Below are positions 20,701-29,151 of a DNA stretch of 64,000 nt, piece by piece (position 1 is the stretch's first letter; every line of letters begins with the position of its first letter). The notes below the pieces were generated by a model that searched no databases, had not been told where the DNA came from, and was given only the letters and a program-made list of their open reading frames with translations. The stretch is from Pelistega ratti (lineage in GTDB: Bacteria; Pseudomonadota; Gammaproteobacteria; Burkholderiales; Burkholderiaceae_B): NCBI RefSeq assembly GCF_009833965.1, contig NZ_CP047165.1, positions 1,488,001 through 1,552,000 of the forward strand, written 5' to 3'. A program made the position numbers and the translations under genes.

Positions 20701-21626
20701 AACATATTGAAAAAATGCGTGCTAAAGGATTAACTATCACACAAACTAAAGTGCTTGATAGTGCTGATAATGGTACATTTGTACCACCAACCCTAATAGA
20801 AATTAACAGCATCAAAGATTTAGAACGAGAAGTCTTTGGGCCTGTATTGCACGTTATTCGCTATAACCGTGAAAACATTGATCAGTTAATTAAAGATGTG
20901 AATGCAACTGGTTATGGATTAACCTTTGGTGTTCATTCTCGTATTGATGAGACCATTCAACATATTACGGATAGTATTCATACAGGTAATATTTATGTTA
21001 ATCGTAATATTGTTGGTGCGGTTGTGGGTGTTCAACCATTTGGTGGACAAGGTTTATCAGGTACAGGGCCTAAAGCAGGTGGACCATTATACCTATTCCG
21101 TTTATTAAGTACAGGTAATCAATCGCTACCAGCTCCCTTTAACCTTAAAGATAAAAATAGCTTACACGCTATTCTTCCCGGCCCTACAGGTGAGAATAAC
21201 GCCTACCGTATTATCCCTCGAGGAACTGTACTCGCTATTCCATCAACGGCACTTGGTTTAGTCAATCAACTGACTCAACTACAACAAAGTGGTAATAAAG
21301 TGCTATTAGTCGATACGCCAACTATCCGTGAATGGATGGACGATATTAAAGACAATCTACGCGAACAAATCCGCTTTATTAAAGAAGAGGAAATTGATAC
21401 CGCTCACTTTGATGGTGCTGTCTTTGAAGGGGATAGCGATAAATTGCGTGCCTTAAATCTACGCTTAAGCAAACGTAATGGTCCTATTGTTATCGCACAA
21501 GGTCTGACAAGCAATGAGCTTCGTGATGGTGCAAGCTATCCAGAAATCACACTTGTTCATGAACAATCTATCAGTACCAATACAGCAGCAGCAGGTGGTA
21601 ATGCTAGCTTGATGACAATTATTTAA
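17799..21626 (+). CDS. putA: Trifunctional proline utilisation protein PutA
   Basis: A 1275-aa protein that oxidises proline to glutamate and represses its own gene. Residues about 1-50 form a ribbon-helix-helix DNA-binding domain (TTLGIKVDESTKERLQENARQ). The FAD-dependent proline dehydrogenase follows, with GPGISIKLSALHPRY, GLNIDAEEADRLE and RLVKGAYWDSEIKRAQ. The P5C dehydrogenase has PWNFPLAIF, FTGSTEVARLI, AETGGQNAMI and the catalytic Cys in SAGQRCSALR. The C-terminal domain ends in NTAAAGGNASLMTI. Full-length trifunctional PutA is typical of gamma- and betaproteobacteria. No putP transporter is adjacent. Confidence 0.97.
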   Translation: MTSYTTLGIKVDESTKERLQENARQLNCSPHWLHKQALTAYLDRIERGELPSELAHLKEDDAIKAALAQAEEVNVTIEEPQQYPPFFEFGQDVQPQSVLRSAITSAYRRAETECVPYLLQQASVEEPEKTRELALNLIKALKEKTPAGGVESLIQEFSLSSQEGIALMCLAEALLRIPDKATRDALIRDKISRGDWKSHMGSSPSLFVNATAWGLMITGKLVTVNSENNLSSALTRMIAKGGEPLIRKGVNMAMRLMGEQFVTGETIADALANSRKYEAQGFRYSYDMLGEAATTEEDADRYYRDYEQAIHAIGKASAGRGIYEGPGISIKLSALHPRYSRAQYDRVMSELLPRVIKLTQLCRQYDIGLNIDAEEADRLEISLDLLEALCHEPSLQGWNGIGFVIQAYQKRAPFVIDFVIDLARRTNHRLMIRLVKGAYWDSEIKRAQLDGLEGYPVYTRKIYTDISYLACAKKLLAVPEVIYPQFATHNALTLSSIYYLAGNNYYRGQYEFQCLHGMGEPLYEEVVGAKKLNRPCRVYAPVGTHETLLAYLVRRLLENGANTSFVNQVANNNIDINKLVKSPIDLAKEITPLGAPHEKIPLPRDLYKTSTSTRENSHGIDLSNEHRLGSLAASLLNSGNTTWQAAPSTLKEWDDSRAVAVINPADHRDQVGAVIEASEEEVRIALEKAKKMAPIWQSTPIADRAALLYRAADLLEAQMQNLLGLITREAGKSFTNGIAEVREAVDFLRYYAEQIQTHFDAEQHRPLGTVVCISPWNFPLAIFMGQIAAALAAGNTVIAKPAEQTPLIAAQGIAILHAAGIPADAVQLLPGQGETVGNQLISSDDVDGVMFTGSTEVARLIAGKLSSRLDKHGHPIPLIAETGGQNAMIIDSSALAEQVVADVLNSAFDSAGQRCSALRILCLQEDSADRVLAMIKGAMRELRVGNPHVLSTDIGPVIDAAAKEVIDKHIEKMRAKGLTITQTKVLDSADNGTFVPPTLIEINSIKDLEREVFGPVLHVIRYNRENIDQLIKDVNATGYGLTFGVHSRIDETIQHITDSIHTGNIYVNRNIVGAVVGVQPFGGQGLSGTGPKAGGPLYLFRLLSTGNQSLPAPFNLKDKNSLHAILPGPTGENNAYRIIPRGTVLAIPSTALGLVNQLTQLQQSGNKVLLVDTPTIREWMDDIKDNLREQIRFIKEEEIDTAHFDGAVFEGDSDKLRALNLRLSKRNGPIVIAQGLTSNELRDGASYPEITLVHEQSISTNTAAAGGNASLMTII

Positions 21627-21639
21627 ACGATATGGTATT

Positions 21640-21671
21640 AAGAAAGTATTTGGAATAACAGATACTTTCTT
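21640..21671 (+). terminator. First hairpin after putA
   Basis: An inverted repeat AAGAAAGTAT (21640-21649) with ATACTTTCTT (21662-21671), 13 bases beyond the putA stop. It lies 17 bases before a much stronger terminator and may assist it. Confidence 0.5.
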
Positions 21672-21688
21672 ATACTGATAAAAGGACG

Positions 21689-21715
21689 AAGGGAAACCAG
21701 ATGGTTTCCCTTTTT
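21689..21715. terminator. Strong terminator between putA and the minus-strand operon
   Basis: The stem AAGGGAAACC (21689-21698) pairs with GGTTTCCCTT (21703-21712) around an AGAT loop, followed by a run of T on the plus strand. It is suited to end putA, and by symmetry could also end the convergent operon that finishes at 21746. Confidence 0.85.
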
Positions 21716-21745
21716 AATTATACTTAAAAGTGTAGAAAAAATATT

Positions 21746-21997
21746 TTATTTAAATACTTTAGTAACCTCACATACATTACCATTATCAAAAATTAATTTA
21801 TTATCATAAGAATATTGTTCATAAGATAAAACAGCATCTTCTCTATTAGCATACTCATAGCAAAATTTTGTTTCTATATATACTTTATCACTAGTACGAT
21901 ATAGATTATTATCTATACGAGTTACTTCTACTTTATAAAATTCAGCAGACACACTCCCAGACATAATTACACCTAAAAAAATAAATAACTTTCTCAT
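21746..21997 (-). CDS. Small secreted protein of unknown function, last gene of the AT-rich operon
   Basis: An 83-aa protein with a signal peptide (MRKLFIFLGVIMSGSVSA, cleavage likely before EFYKV) and a mature part of about 65 residues. The mature part has two cysteines (in KFCYEY and GNVCEV) that could form a periplasmic disulfide, and many Tyr and Asn. I do not recognise a family. AGAGG lies seven bases before the ATG. It follows the Sel1/WG lipoprotein gene by 11 bases on the same strand and so is probably the last gene of that operon. Confidence 0.7.
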   Translation of the reverse strand: MRKLFIFLGVIMSGSVSAEFYKVEVTRIDNNLYRTSDKVYIETKFCYEYANREDAVLSYEQYSYDNKLIFDNGNVCEVTKVFK

Positions 21998-22008
21998 TAA
22001 TAGACCTC

Positions 22009-23562
22009 TTAATAAATTCTATTACCATATTTGTTAATAAAAAATGATTCTCCATTTATTTGCACTTTAGATTTCCCCTTTCTAAAAGCTTGAGCATCAT
22101 CATAGATAGGAGGAATAACCATTTCTCCATTTATATTAATAAAACCCCATTTACCTCCAATACATCTTTTTTCATTTAAATCAATATAATCTCTTACATA
22201 TACTCCAGCTAATCCATCATGAAATCGACCAGTACATACAAACTGGGGAGAAACAATATAATTACCCTTTTTATCAATAAATCCCCATAGCCCATTTTCA
22301 GCAACAGTAGCTCTACCATTTACAAATCTTCCTACCTCATCAAACCGTGGTGATATAACAATATTCCCCTGTTTATCTATATATCCCCATTTACCATTTT
22401 GTTCAAATTTAGCTAAACCATCATAAAACTCAGATGAAACCATATTCCTAGTAGATTTAGAAGAATCTGAAGAGCTAGCTATATCATTCAAGTCTATCCA
22501 ACTAGCTTGCTTATTAATATAGCCCGTCCGACCCTGATAAATAATTTTTGCTAATCCATTTCTAAAGGGGGTAAGTACTTCATCTAAAATCGGATTAATT
22601 ATCCAATTTCCAGATTTATCAATAAAGCCCCATTTTCCTCCTATACAATTATCACCATAACCAGATACGGCTACTGCAGCAGCATTTTCATTAAAATATG
22701 TTGCACAATTAAACCGTGGCGTTATCTGATATTTACCTAATTTATCAATATATCCCCACTGTCCCTCTATAGTTTTCACTGCAGACAAACCGTTATAAAA
22801 ATCAGCTGCATAAGCAAACTGAACTGGGATAACAATCTCTCCTTTCTGATTTATATGTCCCCATAAATCACCTTCTTTATATTTTGCTAAACCTTCATAA
22901 AACTTACGATTACCAACCCTTTTTTTTAACTCAGCCTCTTCTTTACGCTTATCTTCCGTCTCTTTTACCAAACGAGCCTCCTTAGCTGACTCATACTCTA
23001 CTTGTTTTTTAGCAATTTCTTGTGTAAGGATTTCTACTTTAGCCTTTTCTAGAGCCAATTCTTTTTCTGCATTAATTCTTGCTAACGCTAACTCTTTCTC
23101 TAATTTAACCTTCTCAAAAGCTAACTCTCTCTCTGCTTTTTCTCTATCTCTAAGTACAAGTAAACTTTCTCTTCGCTCACAAGCCTTAATTTCATTTGAT
23201 TGACAACTTTGATCATAATAAAAGAAAGCTTTATCTTGATCTTTTTCTACATCTGTTCCTTTCTCATAAAGTTGAGCCAACATTAATTGTGCAGTAGCAT
23301 TTTTTTGATTCGCTGCTTTTTCTAAAAAAGTAACTGCTTGATTACTCTCTTTTTTTTCAAATAGTAATCTAGCAAAATTAACCTGTGACTTAGCATCCCC
23401 TTTTTCAGCTGCTTTCTTACAAACATCAAAAGCAAGAGAGTGCTTATTTTCATCATATATTAATGACTCACATTTTGATATATCTTGATCAAAACAAGCA
23501 GTTAGGCATAATGGTAATATAAGGAGAGAATAGGTTATTTTGATTTTTTTATTTTTTGGCAT
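22009..23562 (-). CDS. Lipoprotein with Sel1-like repeats, coiled coil and WG repeats
   Basis: A 517-aa protein with a lipobox LTAC (residues 20-23), so it should be lipid-anchored on the outer face of the inner membrane or in the outer membrane. Residues about 47-125 resemble Sel1/TPR repeats (KAAEKGDAKSQVNFARLLFE and KNATAQLMLAQLYEKGTDVEKDQDKAF). Residues 128-218 are a charged coiled coil rich in Glu, Lys and Ala. Residues 224-517 contain about eight WG repeats of the form G-L-A-x..-WGYIDKxGxxxIxPxF. All three repeat types are protein-interaction modules; no enzyme domain is visible. It overlaps the preceding gene by 28 bases, so translation is coupled. Its function is unknown. Confidence 0.85.
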   Translation of the reverse strand: MPKNKKIKITYSLLILPLCLTACFDQDISKCESLIYDENKHSLAFDVCKKAAEKGDAKSQVNFARLLFEKKESNQAVTFLEKAANQKNATAQLMLAQLYEKGTDVEKDQDKAFFYYDQSCQSNEIKACERRESLLVLRDREKAERELAFEKVKLEKELALARINAEKELALEKAKVEILTQEIAKKQVEYESAKEARLVKETEDKRKEEAELKKRVGNRKFYEGLAKYKEGDLWGHINQKGEIVIPVQFAYAADFYNGLSAVKTIEGQWGYIDKLGKYQITPRFNCATYFNENAAAVAVSGYGDNCIGGKWGFIDKSGNWIINPILDEVLTPFRNGLAKIIYQGRTGYINKQASWIDLNDIASSSDSSKSTRNMVSSEFYDGLAKFEQNGKWGYIDKQGNIVISPRFDEVGRFVNGRATVAENGLWGFIDKKGNYIVSPQFVCTGRFHDGLAGVYVRDYIDLNEKRCIGGKWGFININGEMVIPPIYDDAQAFRKGKSKVQINGESFFINKYGNRIY

Positions 23563-24980
23563 GATGTTTTATCATTCCCTTTAAATTCTTGACAAAAATT
23601 ATGAATTGCTATTTCAACGCGTTGATCCACTTCTGCTTGCGTAAAACCTTTTGTTTTTTGTTTCTCTTCCTCTAGCTGTTTTTCTAATTGTGTTATTTTC
23701 TCAGATTTTTTATTTAAATCATCATACACTTTATCCGATAAACTACTATTAGGCAAAATTCCAAAGCCCATTAATATTAATAGAATAAGAATAAATAAAG
23801 CAGAAATACCACTTATAGTCAGAATCCATAGTTGATAATTTTTTTGATTCTCCTCTTCACTTGCTATAACAATCTCTGGAGAATACTTATCTAGTTTTGA
23901 ATTAAGATTATGAATAGATTTACTTATAGAGGATAATTCTGATTTTATAACCTGCTCTATATCATTATGAGCATAAGGTAATTGAGATACTGTTTCATAG
24001 GCATTACCAAGTTGAGAAGCTTTTTCCCTTACTTTATCCAGTATAGTTAGACCAAAATCTGCAAATTCTTTAATATCATTTGCTTCTTTTATTTTTTTGT
24101 CTGCTTCTGTTTTGGTCATCGTAGCTTGCTCAATATAAACTTTTAAACGTTCTTCGACCTTTTCACTAATGATTAGTTCTTGATTATCAATAACTTCTTT
24201 ATACTTTTCTTCTATTTCTTGCTTACCCTCATTTAAACTATTAATATGTTCATATAAAGAACTAATCTCTTCTTTATAGGGTTCTGTAAAAAAAGAAAGT
24301 TTCTGTAGTTGACTGGATGAAACCCAATCGACTTTCTTTTCCTTCATTTTATTAGAAATATGTGTACTTTCAGAAAATAAAATATGCTTGTACAGTTGGT
24401 ATAGTCCAGTTTGGAAAATAATTTTGAGCACATTACTTAACTCATTTTGTTCACAATAAATATATAAATCTTTTTCTTGTTTTTTAGATATATATTGAGA
24501 AGGAAGTCTTTGTAATTCACTTGCTAATCTATTTAGTTCAGGAATATCTGGTACTGTTTTACCTACTATACTTTCTATATATTCTTTAGCTTTTTCATCA
24601 ATAAAATTATTAAACTGATACTTATTTAATTCATATAATGTACCTAATAAATTATTTTGAATATTCTCTTTATCAGAACTAAATATCGCATTCACAACTT
24701 CAACAAAAGCACCAAAATAAGTTCCTGCTCTCTTTTGTCCTTGTTCATAAATAGAGTAGTATTCTGCAATACCTAATATATGAGTATCACCTATTTGACG
24801 ACTTAATAAGCAATATAAAGGACTATCTTCTTTAGAAGGAGATAGCAAACATTCTCCATATCGTTGGTCCAAATCAAAATTTTTAGCAAAATGAATTTGC
24901 TTATCAATACCAGCACTACTTTGCTGGCGTCCTTTGGGTGTTCCTACAATCCCCCAACCTAAAAGTTCTTTATTTTCCAT
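23535..24980 (-). CDS. Coiled-coil membrane protein with a GAP1-N-like N-terminus
   Basis: A 481-aa protein. Residues 1-100 form a globular region (IDKQIHFAKN...YGECLLSPS...RAGTYFGAFVEV) that reminds me of the GTPase-associated protein 1 N-terminal (GAP1-N) domains of predicted NTP-dependent conflict systems; this is an unverified resemblance. Residues about 240-375 are coiled coil, 383-408 form one membrane segment (LWILTISGISALFILILLIL), and the rest is a second coiled coil with two Cys near the end. The start ATG overlaps the stop of the GTPase-like gene (TAATG) and has AGGGAGAGAG upstream. The orientation would put the large N-terminal part in the cytoplasm beside the P-loop protein. Confidence 0.75.
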   Translation of the reverse strand: MENKELLGWGIVGTPKGRQQSSAGIDKQIHFAKNFDLDQRYGECLLSPSKEDSPLYCLLSRQIGDTHILGIAEYYSIYEQGQKRAGTYFGAFVEVVNAIFSSDKENIQNNLLGTLYELNKYQFNNFIDEKAKEYIESIVGKTVPDIPELNRLASELQRLPSQYISKKQEKDLYIYCEQNELSNVLKIIFQTGLYQLYKHILFSESTHISNKMKEKKVDWVSSSQLQKLSFFTEPYKEEISSLYEHINSLNEGKQEIEEKYKEVIDNQELIISEKVEERLKVYIEQATMTKTEADKKIKEANDIKEFADFGLTILDKVREKASQLGNAYETVSQLPYAHNDIEQVIKSELSSISKSIHNLNSKLDKYSPEIVIASEEENQKNYQLWILTISGISALFILILLILMGFGILPNSSLSDKVYDDLNKKSEKITQLEKQLEEEKQKTKGFTQAEVDQRVEIAIHNFCQEFKGNDKTSCQKIKKSK

Positions 24981-26146
24981 TATTTACTCTCTCCCTTAAA
25001 CCATGCTTTAAATTTATCCCAGCATGTAGGCTCATTCACAATAGATACCTTTGTACCTTCTTTATATAACCAACGAAAGAGTCTTTCTGGACACTCTTTA
25101 TCAAAATCCAAAATCAAATCAGAATTTGAAGAAAAGGTACCCATTCTATAAAAAATAGTTTTATTTTCAGGAGATTCATTAAAGAAACTATTAGCAAAAG
25201 CAGGAATTTTCTCTAAAGCATAGTTCATAGGATCATAACCATTTCGTTCAACAGTAGAATAATCATTTGTAAAAATTCTATCTGCCTTAGAAAGTAAAAG
25301 AGCTTTAGGAAAAAACTTTTTCTGATTATTCTGAATATTTTGAATATGTGTAAAAACAGCATTCAATACATTAACTTGAGGAATTCCTCCCTTTTCATCC
25401 TGTAAGGATTGATCATAGACAAACGTAAGTTTTGTATTCACTTTAGACTCTAAAATCGCCATCAGATAATTAGGTAATTTACCCGAATCCACTCTGTGAC
25501 GAGACCAAAATCCTCCTTCAGAATGTTCCCCTGATGCATCAATAAAAACGATATTCATTGGGGGCTTAGATGAGTCCCTTGGTGTAAAAGAAATATGTAA
25601 TTCAAAGTATTGTTTTGTATCTGTACTTGTTAAGGTCTTTGCTCCAATAACTCCATTAAAACAATCTTGTAGTTGATAAAAAAGTTCTTCTTCACTCTCT
25701 GTAGTTTTTTCTGCATCTAAATAAACCATACCTTCTAAATAGTTTTTCATATAATGCAGAATACTACCAATAATCCATGTCTTTCCAGATGCAGGTTGTC
25801 CAAAGAATAAAACATAATGTTTATTTTCTGCATTTATATTTAATTCTGTTAACCGCTCATGATATTGATCTTGCGTTAATTCTTCAGAAACATCTCTCTT
25901 CTCTAATCTCACCTTATGAGACCGTGCTTTATATTTAGAATCCTTAATTTGTGTAAACTCTGGTATATCAACTTTTTTAGGTAACGATATTTCAGGCAAT
26001 ACCTTACCTTCTGTCGATAGGGTAGAAACAGTATCTTTTTCTACTTCTAACTCAGCTCTAGTGTCAACACTATCTATCGAATCATTACCCTCTTCATTAG
26101 ATTTAAGTTTTTCTATTTTCTGATTTTTATAGGGATTTTTTAACAT
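24980..26146 (-). CDS. GTPase-like P-loop protein
   Basis: About 388 aa. A disordered acidic N-terminus (residues 1-60) precedes a P-loop domain with Walker A/G1 GQPASGKT (about 116-123). A hydrophobic strand ends in DASGE (about 203-207), which fits the DxxG G3 motif, and LLLSKADR (about 284-291) fits a variant G4 [NTS]KxD. This pattern suggests a TRAFAC-type GTPase rather than an AAA+ or ABC ATPase. The DO-GTPase families of predicted conflict systems are a possible match. I choose the ATG at 26146 because AAGGAGAGG lies just before it; the longer frame begins with GTG at 26167 and would contain that site. There are no membrane segments, so it is probably cytoplasmic. Confidence 0.75.
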   Translation of the reverse strand: MLKNPYKNQKIEKLKSNEEGNDSIDSVDTRAELEVEKDTVSTLSTEGKVLPEISLPKKVDIPEFTQIKDSKYKARSHKVRLEKRDVSEELTQDQYHERLTELNINAENKHYVLFFGQPASGKTWIIGSILHYMKNYLEGMVYLDAEKTTESEEELFYQLQDCFNGVIGAKTLTSTDTKQYFELHISFTPRDSSKPPMNIVFIDASGEHSEGGFWSRHRVDSGKLPNYLMAILESKVNTKLTFVYDQSLQDEKGGIPQVNVLNAVFTHIQNIQNNQKKFFPKALLLSKADRIFTNDYSTVERNGYDPMNYALEKIPAFANSFFNESPENKTIFYRMGTFSSNSDLILDFDKECPERLFRWLYKEGTKVSIVNEPTCWDKFKAWFKGESK

Positions 26147-26156
26147 TTCCCTCTCC

Positions 26157-27179
26157 TTATAGCTCACGGTTTGACTTAATTACTTTGATAGGTTCTTTCT
26201 CATTTCTCCCAAAGAAAACCAATAGACTCAACATTACAGCCCAGTCAATAAATAAACAAAGGATAGTAAATAAAAAAGCAACAAAAGGATGTTGAGTAAA
26301 AGCTGATTTGAAAGAGAAGGCAATTTTACCAATTTCTTGACTTTCAAATTGCACCTTATTAAACTTGAATTTCGCCGTATCATTGATAAACTCTTGCGTC
26401 GTTGAACCAATTTCATTAATGGCATTTACTGCTCTTAAATTAGTTTCAAAACCATATTCTTTTACATCAGTTGTCGTTTGTAGTACATTATCAATTAAGT
26501 TAGTAATTTCTTTTTGTTTTTTCTGAATTTCTTCACGAATATCTTCAATCTTTTCATAGTCCTTATTAGTAAGTTTACGACGAACTATTTGATCAATATT
26601 ATCACGATAACGTTCTGCAATCTCTACCCAATTACTCCCTCGCGTACCAAACTCAGTCAAATTTTCCCCTAAAATAGCTTCAATCTCTGAAATTAATTCT
26701 AATGCTCTTTTACCTAATCCAGGACGATTAGGATCAGTAATTTGACTAACTAACTGCTCCGTTAAACTTTCAACTCGATTACGTTGCTCTGTAATTTCAG
26801 GTTTAAAATTATTTAGAGCCTTATTAGATGCGCTAACTACATCATCTAATTGTTGTTTATGCTTTAATAACTCATCTCGAAAGAGCTGTTCTTTCTGATA
26901 AGATGTATAAATAGCATTAAAATTACCAGCAAAGGAAAATAAAGAAAAGAAAAAATAAGCTATCATAAAACCTATTACTGGTAAATGATTAATACGGCGA
27001 TATCCCACTAGAATAGTAAAACCATAAAGCAGCATAGTAATCGCAGCAGAAAACGCAAAAGCAAGCTCAGTGCCAAACATATCACGAAAACCTACTGCCG
27101 TTTCATAAAAGCTAATTGCCATAAAAATAGCAAGAGGAATATGTACCCACCCTGGTAATTTTTTAGTTACTGGTTTCAT
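26157..27179 (-). CDS. Four-TM coiled-coil membrane protein, first gene of the operon
   Basis: A 340-aa protein with hydrophobic segments at about residues 11-31, 38-60, 66-86 and 298-323. A central helical/coiled-coil region (about 90-285) is rich in Glu, Lys, Asn and Gln. With this topology the long helical region would sit on one face of the membrane between TM3 and TM4. I do not recognise a family. It opens the five-gene operon, ten bases ahead of the GTPase-like gene. AAGG is placed eight bases before its ATG, and the 30-base homopolymer at 27235-27264 lies in its leader or promoter. Confidence 0.75.
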   Translation of the reverse strand: MKPVTKKLPGWVHIPLAIFMAISFYETAVGFRDMFGTELAFAFSAAITMLLYGFTILVGYRRINHLPVIGFMIAYFFFSLFSFAGNFNAIYTSYQKEQLFRDELLKHKQQLDDVVSASNKALNNFKPEITEQRNRVESLTEQLVSQITDPNRPGLGKRALELISEIEAILGENLTEFGTRGSNWVEIAERYRDNIDQIVRRKLTNKDYEKIEDIREEIQKKQKEITNLIDNVLQTTTDVKEYGFETNLRAVNAINEIGSTTQEFINDTAKFKFNKVQFESQEIGKIAFSFKSAFTQHPFVAFLFTILCLFIDWAVMLSLLVFFGRNEKEPIKVIKSNREL

Positions 27180-27233
27180 TTTTTTACCTTAATTTTCAAA
27201 TATAAATTATCAAATTTTAGCAAAAATTTATAT

Positions 27234-27266
<33 letters not shown>

Positions 27267-27451
27267 GGAAAATTTTTATAAAACTTATTGTTTTTTAAGA
27301 TTTTTTTATCCTATGTTTAAGATTTTTTGAGTATCTTTACCTAAGAAAACACCCATAAGAAAAAACATTAACAACCATTTGTACTATATAATGAACCCCA
27401 TTAAAATAATACACACCCTATTCCATTAAAATTACTTATCCCTATACGACA

Positions 27452-28825
27452 ATGACTAGCTTTGATACTCTTCCCCTCAGTCCAGCACAACTACAAAACC
27501 TTAAAACATTGGGCTATACACAGATGCGTCCTATTCAAGCGCAGAGCCTACCCGCAATCTTAGAAGGCAAAGATGTAAGAGGACAAGCAGAAACAGGTAG
27601 CGGCAAAACCCTTGCCTTTGGTTTAGGGATTATGCAGAAAATTAATCCTGCATTCTTTGGGGCACAGGGTATTGTTTTATGTCCTACCAGAGAATTAGCC
27701 GATCAAGTCGCTCAACAATTACGCAAACTGGCACGAGCACTTAACAATATCAAAGTCCTTACCCTCTGCGGAGGCAGTGCTTTACGTCCACAAATCGAGT
27801 CCCTTAAACATGGGGCACATATTATTGTTGGTACACCCGGTCGTGTATTAGACCTCGTCAGAGGGCAACACCTTAACCTGAGCCATATTAAAGTGTTTGT
27901 TTTAGATGAAGCCGATCGTATGATGGATATGGGTTTTTTTGATGATATTGGTGAAATCTCACAAGCCACCCCTTTACGAAAACAAACCCTCTTTTTCTCA
28001 GCTACTTTTCCAGAGCATATTCTTAAAATCAGTGAAGGTTTTCAGCGTAATCCTGTTACGGTTGAAACTAGCCCCGAAGCCGTAAACCACAATCTTGATC
28101 ACCTCTTTTTCCAAACAACAGCAGAAACCCGATTTCAAGATTGTGCCGTCTTATTAAAACATTTCCGCCCTACCTCTACACTGGCTTTTTGCAATACCAA
28201 AATCCAATGTGAAGAACTCGCCGATTACCTGAATGATCAAGGGATTATCAGTCTTGTTTTACATGGCGATATGGATCAACGTGATAGAGAAGATGTCTTA
28301 GTGCAGTTTATCAATCGTTCATGCTCCGTACTCGTTGCAACAGATGTTGCTGCTCGAGGACTCGATATTGACACCTTAGATGCCATTATCAATGTAGAAC
28401 TAACCCCCAATGTCGCTACCCATATTCACCGCATTGGACGTACAGGACGGAAAGAAGCAAAAGGCTTAGCCCTCAATCTCGTTACCGAAAAAGAAATGTA
28501 CCGAGCAGAGCGTATTGAAAAAAATATCGACCTTCCACTCACATGGCAAACCATACCCAAAGGCAATAAACAAAAACCCCTTATTCCACCCATGAAAACT
28601 ATTTGCCTACGCGGTGGTAAAAAAGACAAACTTCGTGCAGGGGATATTTTAGGGACACTAACCAAAGACCTTGGATTACCCAGTAGTGCAGTCGGCAAAA
28701 TTAATATTTTTGATTTTGTGAGCTTTGTGGCAATTGAACGTCCTCTTGCTGAAGAGACAATTACCCGTCTAAGAAAAACTAAAATTAAAGGTAAAGAATG
28801 GTTAATGCGGTTTATGGATACCTAA
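27452..28825 (+). CDS. dbpA: ATP-dependent RNA helicase DbpA
   Basis: A 457-aa DEAD-box helicase. Motifs in order are the Q motif region YTQMRPIQAQSLP, Walker A AETGSGKT, GGSALR, TPGR, DEAD in VLDEADRMMDMGFF, SAT, and ATDVAARGLDI with HRIGRTGR. The C-terminal domain GGKKDKLRAGDILGTLTKDLG to VGKINIFDFVSFVAI is the DbpA RNA-binding domain, which recognises hairpin 92 of 23S rRNA during 50S assembly. It stands alone; no clear ribosome site precedes the ATG. Confidence 0.94.
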   Translation: MTSFDTLPLSPAQLQNLKTLGYTQMRPIQAQSLPAILEGKDVRGQAETGSGKTLAFGLGIMQKINPAFFGAQGIVLCPTRELADQVAQQLRKLARALNNIKVLTLCGGSALRPQIESLKHGAHIIVGTPGRVLDLVRGQHLNLSHIKVFVLDEADRMMDMGFFDDIGEISQATPLRKQTLFFSATFPEHILKISEGFQRNPVTVETSPEAVNHNLDHLFFQTTAETRFQDCAVLLKHFRPTSTLAFCNTKIQCEELADYLNDQGIISLVLHGDMDQRDREDVLVQFINRSCSVLVATDVAARGLDIDTLDAIINVELTPNVATHIHRIGRTGRKEAKGLALNLVTEKEMYRAERIEKNIDLPLTWQTIPKGNKQKPLIPPMKTICLRGGKKDKLRAGDILGTLTKDLGLPSSAVGKINIFDFVSFVAIERPLAEETITRLRKTKIKGKEWLMRFMDT

Positions 28826-29151
28826 ACTATTCATCCATTTACTTTAATAATCCGCAGAGAAGTAAGTAATTTTTGTAAACACAAGAAGAATCTTAATCCA
28901 CCACTATGTATCATGCCTTTATATATTTCATTAAAAATACTTTATGATTAAACTATTTTTAATGATTTATAAATGTAGATTATCTCTTTAAAAGCACGGG
29001 GAAATAGTAAAAAAGCAAGTTTTCTGATACAGCACAAAAGAACGGTTCGAGTAACTTATCACTATTTGCAGTGCTTTGATAACTAACTACTAAATCTTTA
29101 TTAAAAATAATTAACACATAAACTATTTTCTAAAATATAGCGATAACCCCA
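28826..29151. other. Intergenic region without recognisable gene
   Basis: This 326-base AT-rich gap lies between the convergent dbpA and acyltransferase genes. I see no open frame, tRNA or strong hairpin with a T-run in it. Confidence 0.5.
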
